Positions 11,491-21,618 are shown, counted from the stretch's first letter. The stretch: 59,093 nucleotides of DNA from Kofleriaceae bacterium (GCA_018057825.1 JAGPCY010000044.1:11853-70945), one strand, 5' to 3'. A program made the numbers and translations. The notes: a model not told the origin generated them from the letters alone.

Positions 11491-14400
11491 GTGTCCGACG
11501 ATCCCGCGCTGACCGCCACCGCGTCGCCCGCGACGCCGCGCGACGCCGGGACCGACCCGACGGTGGCTGCCGACGCCGGGCTCGACGCCACCGTGGCCGC
11601 CCCGTCGGCGTCGACGAGCGACCCCGGGACCGACGCCACGGTCGCCGCCGCGCCGAGCGCCGGCCCCGATGGCACCCTGGCCGCGCGGCTGGCCCCGGTG
11701 GTGCTCGGCGAGGTCAGCCTGATCGCGCACGCCGGCTCGACGGCGGATAGCGGCGCGATCACCCGCACGGTCGGCGACGAGCTGCGCGGCGCCTCGATCG
11801 AGCGCTTCGATGAGGTCGCCCGCACCCGGTTCGAGGTGCTGGGCGAGCTGGCGCGCGGCGGGCTGGGCCGAGTCCTACGCGCGCGCGATCCGCGCACCGG
11901 CCGGGTGGTCGCGCTCAAGGAGGTCCTGCGCCCGACGCCAGACCTGCTCGCGCGGTTCGCCCGCGAGGCGATGGTCACGGCCAACCTCCAGCACCCGGCG
12001 ATCGTCCCGGTGTACGAGGTCGGGCGCTGGCCCACGGGCGAGCCGTTCTACGCGATGAAGCTGGTGCGCGGCCGCGCCCTCGACGCGCTGATCGCCGAGG
12101 CGGACACGACCGAGGCGCGCATCGCGCTCGTGCCCCACGCGATCGCGATCGCCGAGGCGCTGGCCTACGCCCACAGCGAGCGCGTGATCCACCGCGACCT
12201 CAAGCCGGCCAACGTGTTGATCGGCCCCTACGGCGAGACCGTGGTGATCGACTGGGGCCTGGCGCGGAACCTCGGCGAGCGCGAGCTGGCATCAGCGGCG
12301 CCGGCGCCGTCAGCGATCGACGAACCCGGCGCGACCGTGGTCGGCGCGGTCCTGGGCACGCCGGCCTACATGCCGCCCGAGCAGGCCGCCGGGGAGCCCC
12401 TCGACGAGCGGGCCGACGTCTACGCGATCGGCGCGATCCTCTACCACGTGCTGGCCGGCGTCCGGCCCTACGCCGAGCAGCGCACGATCGAGCAGCTCCT
12501 GCGCGCGGTCGAGGACGGCCCGCCGCGCGCGCTGGCGGAGCTGGCCCCGACGGTGCCGGCTGAGCTGGTGACGATCGTCGACAAGGCCATGGCCCGCGCG
12601 CCCGCCGAGCGCTACCCGACCGCCGAGGGGCTGGCCGACGATCTGCGGCGGTTCCAGACCGGCCAGCTCGTCGGGGCCCACCGCTACTCGACCTGGCAAC
12701 GGCTGCGGCGCTGGGTCGGCCGCCACCGCGGCGCGGTCGCGACCGCGGCGGTCGCGCTGGTCGCGCTCGCCGGGTTCGCCGGGCTGAGCGTGTCGCGGAT
12801 CGCCCGCGAGCGCGACGTCGCCGAGCGCGAGCGCGCCGCCGCCCACGCCGCCCAGGCGGTGGCCGAGCAACAGGTCGGCGAGACCCTCGAGGAGCTGGGC
12901 CGCCAGGCGCTCCTGGCCGGCGAGCCCGAGCGCGCGCTGCCGTACCTGGCGGCGGCCGGCGGCCGCGCACCATCGCGGCCGACGCTGGCGCTCTTGCTCG
13001 GCCAGGCGCTCGCGCCGTTCGCCGGGCTGCGCGCGGTCCTGCCGCGAAGCGAGGTGGCGGTGGGCTCTGCCGACCTGGCGGCCGACGGGCGGCGCGCGAT
13101 CACCGCCACCGCCGGGCTGGCGATCGCCTACGACGTCGCGACCGGCGTCGAGGCCTGGCGCGCGCCCGGGGTCCATCAGGTGGCGGTGTCCCCCGACGGC
13201 ACTCTGGCGTTGTGTGTCGGCCCCGAGCGCGCCGTGACGGTGCGCCGCGCGGAGGACGGCGTCGTCGTGCGGCAGTGGACGCTGGCCGATCCGGCGCGCG
13301 CGGCGCTGATCGCGTGGAGCCGCGACGGTCAGCAGGTCGCGATCGGAACCTACGGCGGCGTGATCGCGACCGGCCGGCTCGACGAGGCGACCTTGACCGA
13401 GCGCCGGCTCCACACCGGGCGGGTGTGGACGGTGGCGTTCGCGCCCAGCGGCGACCGGTTGGCGACCGTTGGCGAGGACGGGCGCTTGACGGTGCTCGAT
13501 CCGCGCGGGCCGGCCGATGGCCCGATCGCCCTGGTGGGCGAGGCCAGCATCGGCGCCGGCTGGGCCGGCGATCGCGCGCTGATCAGCGTCGATCGCGACG
13601 GCGCGATGCGGCGGTGGGCGCCCGATGACGGCGGGCGCTGGGGCGAACGCCGAGCGCTGCCGCACGGCCCGGATCCGTACGGCGTGCTGGTCGATCCCGC
13701 CGGGGCCTGGGCGGTGACCTACGGCCATGGGCCGCGCGCCCGGCTGTGGGATCTGCGCACCGACACGCTGCGCGCCGAGCTCGTCGGTCACGAGCTGGCG
13801 GTCGCCGCCGCCGCCGCGGTCGGCCGGTACCTGGTGACCTGCGACGAGCGCGGCGGCCTGCGGGTGTGGGATCCGACGACCGGGGCGCACTTGCAGTCGT
13901 TGCCCGTCGAGGAGCCGGCGCCGGGGCTGGCGGTCCGCGGTGAGCTCCTGCTGACCTACGGCGCGGGCCGACCGCGGGTGTGGCAGCTCCGCCCCGAACA
14001 GCCGTTGCGCCAGCGCGCGCTTCACGAGGCGCGGGTGCGCGCGCTCGCCTTCGATCCGGCGCGACCGATCGTGTGGTCGGCCTCGAACGACGGCGCAGCC
14101 CGCGGGCTGGCCCTCACCTCCGACGAGGTCGTGACCCTGGGCCAGGCCGACTACCGCGAGCCGGTGGTGGCGAGCATGGCCGAGGCCGGGTCGGTCCAGT
14201 CGTCGCCGCGCGGCCTGCGCTCGATCACGTTGACCGACGACGATCGCCTGATCACCACGCGCGAAGACGGCGCCGTCACGTTCTGGGATCGCGCGCGCGG
14301 CCAGCCGCTCGCGACCTGGACTCATGCCGGCCGGGCCCGCCGCGTCGTCTTGAGCCGCGATCGTCGGCGCGCCTACGTGATCGCCGGCGCGACCTTGTAT

Positions 14401-15135
14401 CTGCGCGACGCCGCGACCGGCGCGGTGCTGGCTGAGGCGCCGCTCGGCGCCACCGGCTGGGACGTCGCGCTCCTGGCCCAAGACACCGTGGTCGCGACGC
14501 TCGACGACGAGCGCCAGACGAGCTTGTGGGACGCCGCGACGTTGGCCCCGCGCCCGGGCGTCCGGGCGTTTCCCGACCGGCTCCGCGAGCTACTGGTGAT
14601 CGACGATCGCCTGGTGGTGGCGTCGGACCAGGAGGTCTTCGCGATCGACGTCGACGGCAAGATCCACGGTCGCGCCAACCACCCGGCGGCGATCGCGGCG
14701 GCGTGGTCGGGCAGCGACCAGCTCGCGGTGGCGTCGTCGGTTGGCGACCTCGCGGTCCGCCGCGCCGCGGACGTGGCGCTGGTCCGGCGCTGGCGCATCG
14801 ACGACGGCGTGGTCGCCCTGGCCTATCGCCCCGACGGCGCGGTGCTGGCCAGCGCCGGCGGACGGCGAGTGCGGTTGTGGGATCCGGACACCGGCCGCGA
14901 GCTCGCGGCGTCACCCGAGGTGCCGGCGCTGGTCACCCAGCTCGCGTGGAGCGCCGATGGCGCGATGCTGGCGTTCGGCGGTGGCTCGGGCGTGGTGTAC
15001 GTGTGGAACCTGGCCGCGCCGATGGGCGACCTCGCGGCCCAGGCCCGGTGCTTCTCGCCGTGGCGCCTCGACGGCAGCGGGCTGTCGGCGGCGCCGCTGG
15101 ATCTCGCCGCGTGTGCCAAGGCCCTGGCACCATGA
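11491..15135 (+). CDS. Transmembrane Ser/Thr protein kinase with WD40-like repeats
   Basis: A 1,214-residue Hanks-type kinase. Residues 1-110 are Thr-rich with repeated DPTVA, DATVA and DGTLA motifs, possible phosphorylation or FHA-docking sites. The kinase domain (about 115-385) has GELARGGLGRV, K143 in ALKEV, HRDLKPAN (H234, D236), and DWG (254-256) in place of DFG, then GTPAYMPPEQ. One membrane span lies near 413-434. The rest carries a coiled-coil or TPR-like segment and about a dozen WD40-type blades (VAFAPSGDRLATVGEDGRL and others), probably two propellers outside the cytoplasm. DWG occurs in active bacterial kinases. The GTG start follows a -10-like box at 6 nt. Confidence 0.88.
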   Translation: MSDDPALTATASPATPRDAGTDPTVAADAGLDATVAAPSASTSDPGTDATVAAAPSAGPDGTLAARLAPVVLGEVSLIAHAGSTADSGAITRTVGDELRGASIERFDEVARTRFEVLGELARGGLGRVLRARDPRTGRVVALKEVLRPTPDLLARFAREAMVTANLQHPAIVPVYEVGRWPTGEPFYAMKLVRGRALDALIAEADTTEARIALVPHAIAIAEALAYAHSERVIHRDLKPANVLIGPYGETVVIDWGLARNLGERELASAAPAPSAIDEPGATVVGAVLGTPAYMPPEQAAGEPLDERADVYAIGAILYHVLAGVRPYAEQRTIEQLLRAVEDGPPRALAELAPTVPAELVTIVDKAMARAPAERYPTAEGLADDLRRFQTGQLVGAHRYSTWQRLRRWVGRHRGAVATAAVALVALAGFAGLSVSRIARERDVAERERAAAHAAQAVAEQQVGETLEELGRQALLAGEPERALPYLAAAGGRAPSRPTLALLLGQALAPFAGLRAVLPRSEVAVGSADLAADGRRAITATAGLAIAYDVATGVEAWRAPGVHQVAVSPDGTLALCVGPERAVTVRRAEDGVVVRQWTLADPARAALIAWSRDGQQVAIGTYGGVIATGRLDEATLTERRLHTGRVWTVAFAPSGDRLATVGEDGRLTVLDPRGPADGPIALVGEASIGAGWAGDRALISVDRDGAMRRWAPDDGGRWGERRALPHGPDPYGVLVDPAGAWAVTYGHGPRARLWDLRTDTLRAELVGHELAVAAAAAVGRYLVTCDERGGLRVWDPTTGAHLQSLPVEEPAPGLAVRGELLLTYGAGRPRVWQLRPEQPLRQRALHEARVRALAFDPARPIVWSASNDGAARGLALTSDEVVTLGQADYREPVVASMAEAGSVQSSPRGLRSITLTDDDRLITTREDGAVTFWDRARGQPLATWTHAGRARRVVLSRDRRRAYVIAGATLYLRDAATGAVLAEAPLGATGWDVALLAQDTVVATLDDERQTSLWDAATLAPRPGVRAFPDRLRELLVIDDRLVVASDQEVFAIDVDGKIHGRANHPAAIAAAWSGSDQLAVASSVGDLAVRRAADVALVRRWRIDDGVVALAYRPDGAVLASAGGRRVRLWDPDTGRELAASPEVPALVTQLAWSADGAMLAFGGGSGVVYVWNLAAPMGDLAAQARCFSPWRLDGSGLSAAPLDLAACAKALAP

Positions 15136-15223
15136 GCGCCGACGTCCCCGTGAGGCGCACGCGCCACACCGTGTATCCAACTCTTCGCAGACACAACCCG
15201 CGCGCCGACGCGTCAGGAGGAAC

Positions 15224-15862
15224 ATGACCCGCATCGACCGATCGTCTCCCCTCGCCCTCGCCGCGGTCGCCTGCGCCAGCTTCGCGCTGGCGATCGGGGT
15301 CACTGCCTGCGTCCGGACCACGAGCGGCCCGCTCGCCCAGGCCCAACCACCACCTGCCCCGCCGCCCGCGGGCATCGGGGTCGGCGGCGTCGGCTACGGC
15401 GCCTCGGACGAGAGCTTCGGCCACGGCGGCTACGGCCTGCGCGGCTACGGCGACGCCGGCTACGGCGGCGCCAGCTACGGCACGATCGGCATCGGCAGCG
15501 GCTACGGCGGCGCAGGCTACGGCGGTTACGGCTACGGCGGCTACGGCTACGGCGGCGCGGGCTACGGCGGCGCGGGCTACGGCGGCGCGCCCGCGAGCGT
15601 CGATCTCTACGCCTGTCAGGTCGACGCCGAATGCACGGTCTACTTCCGCCACGACGGCTGCTTCCCCGGCGACCCGGTCGGCGTCGCGGTGGCCCGCCTC
15701 GCTGACGCCCGCCGCCTGATCCCGGTGCGGCGCGACGCCTGTGGCATGGGTGGCCCCGACTACGAGCGCCGGCGCTTGGCCAACGAAGGTCGCTACAGCG
15801 CCCGGTGCGAGCGTCAGCGCTGCGCGGTCGTCGATCGCGGCCCGCGGCGCACGCCGTTCTGA
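15224..15862 (+). CDS. Gly/Tyr-rich lipoprotein with Cys-rich C-terminus
   Basis: A 212-residue secreted protein of unknown function. The ATG at 15224 has a perfect AGGAGG at 15215-15220. A signal peptide ends in a lipobox-like AIGVTAC. A Pro/Ala linker leads to about 75 residues of GYGG/GYGGAG repeats, a flexible, possibly phase-separating or cell-wall-associated segment. The C-terminal 85 residues have spaced Cys (DLYACQVDAECTVYFRHDGC) resembling the small Cys-rich modules seen in other myxobacterial lipoproteins (CxxDxDC type), perhaps disulphide bonded. Translation starts 88 bp after the kinase gene, so it could be co-transcribed. Confidence 0.75.
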   Translation: MTRIDRSSPLALAAVACASFALAIGVTACVRTTSGPLAQAQPPPAPPPAGIGVGGVGYGASDESFGHGGYGLRGYGDAGYGGASYGTIGIGSGYGGAGYGGYGYGGYGYGGAGYGGAGYGGAPASVDLYACQVDAECTVYFRHDGCFPGDPVGVAVARLADARRLIPVRRDACGMGGPDYERRRLANEGRYSARCERQRCAVVDRGPRRTPF

Positions 15863-15947
15863 CTGCGCCGCGTGCCGGCGCGACCGATCGGCGGCGCACG
15901 GCGACGGAAGGTTTGACCGCCGCGCGGCGCCAGCCGACACTGGAGGG

Positions 15948-16754
15948 ATGCGACCGCTCCTCGCCTGTCTCGCCCTCGCCGCCGCGTGTGGTCCCGAGGC
16001 CGCCACTGAGGTCGACGCGCCGCCGGCCGATGCCGCGGCCGACGCGCGCCTGATCGACGCGGTGCCGATCGACAGCCCCGACGCGCCGCCGCCGCCCGAC
16101 GTCGAGGTCGTCGTGACCGCCGACAACGCCTACAGCTTCGGCTACGGCGACGACACCGGCATCGGCACCTACATCCAGGGCACGCGCGCGGTCACCGCCG
16201 GGCAGATCTTCAACTGCCCGATCGGCGAAGGCCCGGAGCGCTACGTCGTGCCCGGCGCGTCGGCGCCCGACACCGCGTACCTGTATATCGTGTCGTGGGA
16301 CGACCTTCGGGTCACCCAGGGCGTGCTCGGGCAGTTCCGACGCGGCGCCGGCGCGCCGGTCTACACCGGCGGCGAGGACTGGCAGGTGTGCGCGACCGGG
16401 ATCGACCTGTCGGCCTCGGCCAACGGGCCGACGCAAGCCGAGGTCAACGCCCAGATCGCGATCTGCAACGCCGGCACGGGCGCCCCCGGCACGACCAGCC
16501 GCGGCTGGGTCAACACCGTCGGGGCGGTCACCGCCGGCGCTCTCGGCACCCTGGCGATCGGCGAACCCAACGACGGCGCCGCCGGCGACTTCCCGCTGGT
16601 GTGCCCAGCCTCGATGGGCGGCATCGACGCCAACGCAAGGTGGATGTGGTACCAGCCCGGCGGCGTGGCCAACCCGTTCCGGTCGACCGGGACGAACACG
16701 TTCCGCGCCTACTTGATCTTCCGCCTGCCGACGGTCGAGATCCCGATCGGTTGA
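15948..16754 (+). CDS. Secreted lipoprotein of unknown function
   Basis: A 268-residue protein with a short lipoprotein signal (LACLALAAACGPEA) and an Asp/Ala/Pro-rich linker (DAPPADAAADARLIDAVPID) of the type common in Myxococcota lipoproteins. The folded part (about 55-268) is rich in aromatic residues and beta-like stretches (DTAYLYIVSWDDLRVTQGVLGQF, FRAYLIFRLP) and may bind a ligand at the surface; no known family was recognised. GGAGG is only one base from the ATG at 15948, an unusually short spacing, but no better start exists because the signal peptide begins here. Confidence 0.65.
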   Translation: MRPLLACLALAAACGPEAATEVDAPPADAAADARLIDAVPIDSPDAPPPPDVEVVVTADNAYSFGYGDDTGIGTYIQGTRAVTAGQIFNCPIGEGPERYVVPGASAPDTAYLYIVSWDDLRVTQGVLGQFRRGAGAPVYTGGEDWQVCATGIDLSASANGPTQAEVNAQIAICNAGTGAPGTTSRGWVNTVGAVTAGALGTLAIGEPNDGAAGDFPLVCPASMGGIDANARWMWYQPGGVANPFRSTGTNTFRAYLIFRLPTVEIPIG

Positions 16755-16793
16755 GGTCGACGGCGGGCGGCGGGTGAGGTCGATCGTCGCGGG

Positions 16794-16817
16794 CACGCGC
16801 GCCGGTGGAGGCGCGTG
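16794..16817. terminator. Possible hairpin between lipoprotein gene and che operon
   Basis: CACGCGC and GCGCGTG form a 7-bp stem with a 10-nt loop, 40 bp after the lipoprotein stop. There is no U tract, so intrinsic termination is uncertain. Confidence 0.25.
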
Positions 16818-16956
16818 GGCCGGCTGCGTCCGTGATCCGCGCCGGTACGACGGCCCGCGGTGTAGGCCGGTGTCGCCTGCGCGCGCGGCCCTCGGTCGAT
16901 CTCCGAGGCCGGACCTTCACGTCCTGGGTCGGCGGACGAATCGAGGATCACGGGCC

Positions 16957-19173
16957 ATGGACGACGAGGTCATCCGCGAGTTTCTGGTCGAGAGCCTCGA
17001 GGGGCTCGATCGGCTCGACCGCGACTTCGTCGCCCTCGAGAGCGCCCCGGGCGACCGCGAGCGCCTGGCCGCGGTGTTCCGGACCATCCACACGATCAAG
17101 GGGACCTCGGGGTTCCTCGGGTTCGGCGGGCTGGAACGGCTGACCCACGCCGGCGAGAGCGTGCTGGCCCGGCTGCGCGATGGCTCGCTGATGCTCACGC
17201 CGGCGATCACCCAGGCGCTCCTGGCCATGGTCGACCGGGTGCGCGAGGTCCTGCGCACGGTCGAGGCCACGTCCGCCGAGCCGCCGTGCAGACACGACGA
17301 TCTCGAACGCGCGCTCGAAGAGGTCGCGCACGGCGCGGCACCGACCCACGCCGCGCCGGCCGCGATCGCGCCGCCGGCGGCACCGGCCGCGGTCGCATCG
17401 CCCTCCGAGCCAGCGTCGACCGCGGTGCCCCCATCGCCCCCAGCGCCCGCGCCCACGCCCACGCCCACGGCCTCACCCGCGCCGTCGGCGGAGGGCCCCG
17501 GGGTCGCCGATGGCTACGTCCGGATCGACGTCGGCCTCCTCGACAAGCTCATGAACCTGGTCGGCGAGCTGGTGCTGTCCCGCAACCAGCTCGTCCAGAC
17601 CGCCGCCCACCTCGACGACGCCCTGGTCCAGAGCGCGGCCCAACGCCTCGACCTGGTGACCACCGAGCTGCAGGAGCAGGTCATGAAGACCCGCATGCAG
17701 CCGATCGGCGTGGTGTGGAGCAAGCTCCCCCGGGTGGTCCGCGATCTCGCCGCGGCCTGCGGCAAGCAGGTGCGGATCGAGATGTCGGGCAAGGACACCG
17801 AGCTCGACCGCTCGCTCCTCGAGGCGATCAAGGATCCGCTGACTCACGTCGTCCGCAACGCGATCGATCACGGCATCGAGCCGGCCGCCACCCGGGTCGG
17901 CCGCGGCAAGCCGCGCACAGGGACGCTGTCGCTGCGCGCGTTCCACGAGGGCGGCCAAGTCAACCTCGAGATCTCCGACGACGGCGCCGGCCTCGACCTC
18001 GACGCGATCCGACGCAAGGCGCTCGAGCGGCGCCTGGTCACCGCCGAGCAGATCGCGCGCATGACCGACCGCGAGCTGGCCCAGCTCGTGTTCGTGCCCG
18101 GGTTCTCGACCGCGCGCGCGGTCTCCAACGTCTCGGGCCGCGGGGTCGGCATGGACGTGGTCAAGACCAACATCGAGCGCATCGGCGGGGCGGTCGACCT
18201 GGTCAGCCGCCCCGGGCGCGGCACGACGGTGCGGATCCGCATCCCGCTGACCCTGGCGATCGTCCCGGCCCTGGTGGTCACGCAAGGCGGACAGCGCTAC
18301 GCGATCCCGCAGGCCAACCTGGTCGAGCTGGTGCACGCCACCGGGACCCACGGCCACGCCGCGGTCGAGCTCCTGGGCGGCGCGCCGGTCTTGCGCCTGC
18401 GCGGCCAGCTCATGCCGCTCATCGACCTCGCCCCGATCCTGGGCGGCCCGGCGCCGACCGCGCCGCCACCGGGGCGCGAACGCTCGGCCGCCAACATCGT
18501 CGTCCTCGACGCCGATGGTCGCCGGTTCGGCGCGGCGGTCGACGAGGTCGGCGACACCGAGGAGATCGTGGTCAAGCCCCTGGGCAAAGAGCTCAAGGGC
18601 CACCCGCTGTTCGCCGGCGCGACGATCATGGGCGACGGCCGGGTCGCGCTGATCCTCGACGCGGTCGGGCTGGCCCACCACGGCGGGCTGACCGCCGGCG
18701 CCGGCGACGCCCCGAGCGATCGCGCCGCGCCCACCACCGCGGTCGATCCGATCGAGGTCCGCCAGGAGCTCTTGCTGTTCTCCACCGGTGACGGCACGAC
18801 CCTGGCTGTGCCACTCGACGCGGTGGCCCGGCTCGAGGAGTTCCCGCGCGCCCAGCTCGAGCGCACCGCGGGCGGCTACGTCGTCGCCCACCGCGGCGGC
18901 CTCTTGCCGCTGATCGAGCTGCGCGACCTGACCGCGAACGCCACCCTCGATCCCCTGCCGGTGATCGTCTTTCGCGACGGCGAGCGCGCGGTCGGGCTGG
19001 CGGTCGAGCGGGTGGTCGACGTGGTCGAGCAGGTGGTCCACGTGACGCCCCACGGCGCCGGCCGCCATCGCCTGGGCGCGGCGATCGTCGCCGGCAAGGT
19101 CACCGAGCTGCTCGACCTGCCCGCGGTCCTGCGCGAGCGCGCGCCGTGGTTCCTGGCTGGAGGTGCGCCGTGA
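16957..19173 (+). CDS. cheA: Chemotaxis histidine kinase CheA with two CheW-like domains
   Basis: A 738-residue CheA. The P1 Hpt domain has the phosphorylated H45 in RTIHTIKGTSGF. A Pro/Ala-rich linker (about 125-180) replaces most of a P2 domain. P3 dimerisation follows (LLDKLMNLVGELVLSRNQL), then the P4 ATPase with N box HVVRNAIDHGIE, G1 DDGAGLDL and G2 GRGVGMDVVK, and the CheW-like P5 (LAIVPALVVTQGGQRYAIP). After about 590 a second CheW-like domain is present (RQELLLFSTGDGTTLAVPL), which most CheA proteins lack. It opens an eight-gene chemosensory operon; the stop overlaps the cheW start (GTGA). It should phosphorylate the CheY and CheB encoded downstream. Confidence 0.93.
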   Translation: MDDEVIREFLVESLEGLDRLDRDFVALESAPGDRERLAAVFRTIHTIKGTSGFLGFGGLERLTHAGESVLARLRDGSLMLTPAITQALLAMVDRVREVLRTVEATSAEPPCRHDDLERALEEVAHGAAPTHAAPAAIAPPAAPAAVASPSEPASTAVPPSPPAPAPTPTPTASPAPSAEGPGVADGYVRIDVGLLDKLMNLVGELVLSRNQLVQTAAHLDDALVQSAAQRLDLVTTELQEQVMKTRMQPIGVVWSKLPRVVRDLAAACGKQVRIEMSGKDTELDRSLLEAIKDPLTHVVRNAIDHGIEPAATRVGRGKPRTGTLSLRAFHEGGQVNLEISDDGAGLDLDAIRRKALERRLVTAEQIARMTDRELAQLVFVPGFSTARAVSNVSGRGVGMDVVKTNIERIGGAVDLVSRPGRGTTVRIRIPLTLAIVPALVVTQGGQRYAIPQANLVELVHATGTHGHAAVELLGGAPVLRLRGQLMPLIDLAPILGGPAPTAPPPGRERSAANIVVLDADGRRFGAAVDEVGDTEEIVVKPLGKELKGHPLFAGATIMGDGRVALILDAVGLAHHGGLTAGAGDAPSDRAAPTTAVDPIEVRQELLLFSTGDGTTLAVPLDAVARLEEFPRAQLERTAGGYVVAHRGGLLPLIELRDLTANATLDPLPVIVFRDGERAVGLAVERVVDVVEQVVHVTPHGAGRHRLGAAIVAGKVTELLDLPAVLRERAPWFLAGGAP

Positions 19174-19610
19174 CCGCCCCGCGTCAGATCTGCACGTTCC
19201 GCGTCCACGATCATCAGCTCGGCGTCGACGTCGCGCAGGTGCAAGAGGTCCTGCGCGAGCAGCCGATGACCCCGGTGCCGCTGGCGCCGGCGGTGGTGAG
19301 CGGGCTCATCAACCTGCGCGGCCAGATCGTGACCGCGGTCGACCTGCGCCGCCGCCTCGACCTGCCGCCGCGCCCGAGCGATCAGCCACCGCTCAACCTG
19401 GTGGTCCGGGTCGGCGGCGGGCTGCAGAGCCTCCTGGTGGACGACATCGGCGACGTGATCGACGTCGATCACGACCGCTTCGAGGCGCCGCCCGGCACCC
19501 TGTCCGCGACCTGGCGGGCGGTGGTCGACGGCGTCTATCAGCAGCACCCAGACCTCGTGCTGGTCCTCGACGTCGAGGCCACCACCCGCCTCGAGTCCCC
19601 CACGTCCTAG
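19170..19610 (+). CDS. cheW: Chemotaxis coupling protein CheW
   Basis: A 146-residue single-domain CheW that links receptor to CheA. Signature parts are FRVHDHQLGVDVAQVQEVL, VVSGLINLRGQIVTAVDLR and LLVDDIGDVIDV. The GTG start at 19170 overlaps the cheA stop and has GGAGG six bases upstream, so translation is likely coupled. With the extra CheW-like domain on CheA, two coupling modules are available to build the receptor array. Confidence 0.92.
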   Translation: MTAPRQICTFRVHDHQLGVDVAQVQEVLREQPMTPVPLAPAVVSGLINLRGQIVTAVDLRRRLDLPPRPSDQPPLNLVVRVGGGLQSLLVDDIGDVIDVDHDRFEAPPGTLSATWRAVVDGVYQQHPDLVLVLDVEATTRLESPTS

Positions 19611-19620
19611 GGAGCCCGCG

Positions 19621-20232
19621 ATGCAACCGACCCCCAGCTACCAGAACGGCCACAACCGTCGCCCCGGCCAGGCCCCGCTCGCCGCTCCGGCCGCCGACCG
19701 GATCGTCCTGGCCCGTCACGTCGAGCCGACCGGCCGTGAGGTCCGGTTCGGCGCCGACGAGATCATCGTCTCGAAGACCGACCTGACCGGCCACCTGACC
19801 TACGCCAACGACGTCTTCCTGCGGGTCGCCGGCTACACCGAGGCCGAGGTGATCGGTCAGCCCCACAGCTTCATCCGTCACCCGGAGATGCCGCGCGCGG
19901 TCTTCAAGCTCCTGTGGGACACGATCCAGAGCGGGCGCGAGGTCTTCGCCTACGTCGTCAACCTGACCAAGCACGGCGACCACTACTGGGTGTTCGCCCA
20001 CGTCACCCCGACCCTCGACGGCACCGGGGCCACGATCGGCTACCACTCGAACCGCCGCTGCCCCGACCGCGATCAGGTCGAGGCGATCAGCGACCTGTAC
20101 CGCGAGATGGTCAAGGTCGAGCGCGCCCACACCCGCAAGCCCGAGGGGATCGCCGCGTCGATGCAGCTAATCGACGGCGCGATCGCCGCGCGGGGCTTCA
20201 CCACCTACGAAGAGTTCGTCTTCTCGCTGTGA
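19621..20232 (+). CDS. Stand-alone Aer-type PAS sensor protein
   Basis: A 203-residue soluble protein made of one PAS domain (about 45-150) of the aerotaxis-receptor type: [20 protein letters not shown], then [19 protein letters not shown] and [19 protein letters not shown]. In Aer this fold binds FAD and senses redox state or oxygen. In typical Aer receptors PAS is fused to the signalling domain; here the receptor is the next gene, 10 bp downstream, so input and output are split. Residues 155-203 form helices that may dock to the receptor. GGGAG precedes the ATG. Confidence 0.88.
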   Translation: MQPTPSYQNGHNRRPGQAPLAAPAADRIVLARHVEPTGREVRFGADEIIVSKTDLTGHLTYANDVFLRVAGYTEAEVIGQPHSFIRHPEMPRAVFKLLWDTIQSGREVFAYVVNLTKHGDHYWVFAHVTPTLDGTGATIGYHSNRRCPDRDQVEAISDLYREMVKVERAHTRKPEGIAASMQLIDGAIAARGFTTYEEFVFSL

Positions 20233-20242
20233 AGGAGCCGCC

Positions 20243-21601
20243 ATGCCGGACCTCGCCTCTCGCCCCAAGCCCCGCCGTTCCCTCGACGCCGCCGACCGCG
20301 CCGAGCTGGAGCGCTACCGCCAGTGGATCCCCCGCCTCGCCGAGCTGTGCGAGGAGGCGTCGCGCGGCAACCTCGAACCCCGCCTGCTCGGCTGCGACGG
20401 TGAGGGCGACCTGGGTCGGATGGTCCGCGGCATCCACCGGCTCCTCGACCTGGTCGACGCCTTCGTCCGCGAGTCGCGGGCCTCGGTGACCGCCGCCAGC
20501 GAGGAGCGGTTCCACCGCCGCATCCTCCTGCGCGGCCTGGGCGGCTCGCTGCGCTACGCCGCCAGCGCGATCAACGCCACGACCGACAAGATGAAGGCCC
20601 AGAGCGTCGAGCTCAAGCACCAGCGCGAGCACGAGCGGCAGACCGCCGCCGAGCTCGCCGACAAGGTCGATCGGGTCAACACGGTCGCCGCGGCCGCGGC
20701 CCAGGGCGACCTGACCCGCTCGATCGACGTCCACGGCGACGACGCGATCGGCCAGCTCGCCGGCGGCCTGGGCACGTTCCTCGCCGAGCTGCGCGGCAGC
20801 ATCGCGACGATCGCCGGCAACGCCCTGGCCCTGGGCGGCGCCGCCAAGGAGCTGACCGAGGTCAGCCACGAGATGAGCGCCAACGCCGCCGAGACCTCGG
20901 CCCAGGCCAACGGCGCGTCGGCGGCCGCCGAGCAGGTCAGCATCAACGTCCAGACCGTGGCGGTCGCGACCGAGGAGATGTCGGCCAGCATCCGCGAGAT
21001 CGCCCGCAACGCCGCCGAGGCGACCCGGGTCGCGCGCGACGCCGTCCAGATCGCGTCGGCGACCAACCACACGGTCACCAAGCTCGGCGAGAGCAGCGCC
21101 GAGGTCGGCAAGGTCATCCGCGTGATCACCTCGATCGCACAGCAGACCAAGCTCCTGGCGCTCAACGCCACGATCGAGGCGGCGCGCGCCGGCGAGGCCG
21201 GCAAGGGCTTCGCGGTGGTGGCCAACGAGGTCAAGGAGCTGGCCAAGGAGACCGCCAAGGCCACCGAGGACATCAGCTTCAAGATCGAGGCGATCCAGGC
21301 CGACACCACCTCGGCGGTCGGCGCGATCGGCAAGATCGCCTCCATCATCAACCAGATCAACGAGATCCAGACGACGATCGCCGGCGCCGTCGAGGAGCAG
21401 ACCGCGACGACCAACGAGATGAGCCGCAACATCTCCGAGGGCGCCCGCGGCACCAACGAGATCGCCACCAGCATCACCGGCGTCGCCAAGGCGGCGCAGG
21501 AGACCTCGGCCGGCACCGCCCGCTCGCTCCAGGCCGCCACCGAGCTGGCGCGTATGGCGGCGGACCTCCAGCGCCTCATCGGCAAGTACCAGGTCGCGTG
21601 A
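20243..21601 (+). CDS. Soluble methyl-accepting chemotaxis protein
   Basis: A 452-residue receptor without any membrane segment or sensor domain. Residues 20-170 hold two helical, HAMP-like modules ([41 protein letters not shown]). The rest is the long coiled-coil signalling hairpin with the conserved tip ([23 protein letters not shown]... in the order expected) that contacts CheA and CheW. It probably sits in a cytoplasmic array and takes its signal from the neighbouring PAS protein. AAGGAG precedes the ATG. No CheR-tethering C-terminal pentapeptide is seen. Confidence 0.92.
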   Translation: MPDLASRPKPRRSLDAADRAELERYRQWIPRLAELCEEASRGNLEPRLLGCDGEGDLGRMVRGIHRLLDLVDAFVRESRASVTAASEERFHRRILLRGLGGSLRYAASAINATTDKMKAQSVELKHQREHERQTAAELADKVDRVNTVAAAAAQGDLTRSIDVHGDDAIGQLAGGLGTFLAELRGSIATIAGNALALGGAAKELTEVSHEMSANAAETSAQANGASAAAEQVSINVQTVAVATEEMSASIREIARNAAEATRVARDAVQIASATNHTVTKLGESSAEVGKVIRVITSIAQQTKLLALNATIEAARAGEAGKGFAVVANEVKELAKETAKATEDISFKIEAIQADTTSAVGAIGKIASIINQINEIQTTIAGAVEEQTATTNEMSRNISEGARGTNEIATSITGVAKAAQETSAGTARSLQAATELARMAADLQRLIGKYQVA

Positions 21602-21618
21602 CCAAGAAGGACCCACCC

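Noticed and set aside
12310-14481. 723-residue minus-strand open frame
   Set aside because: Shadow of the WD40 kinase gene with no protein-like pattern.
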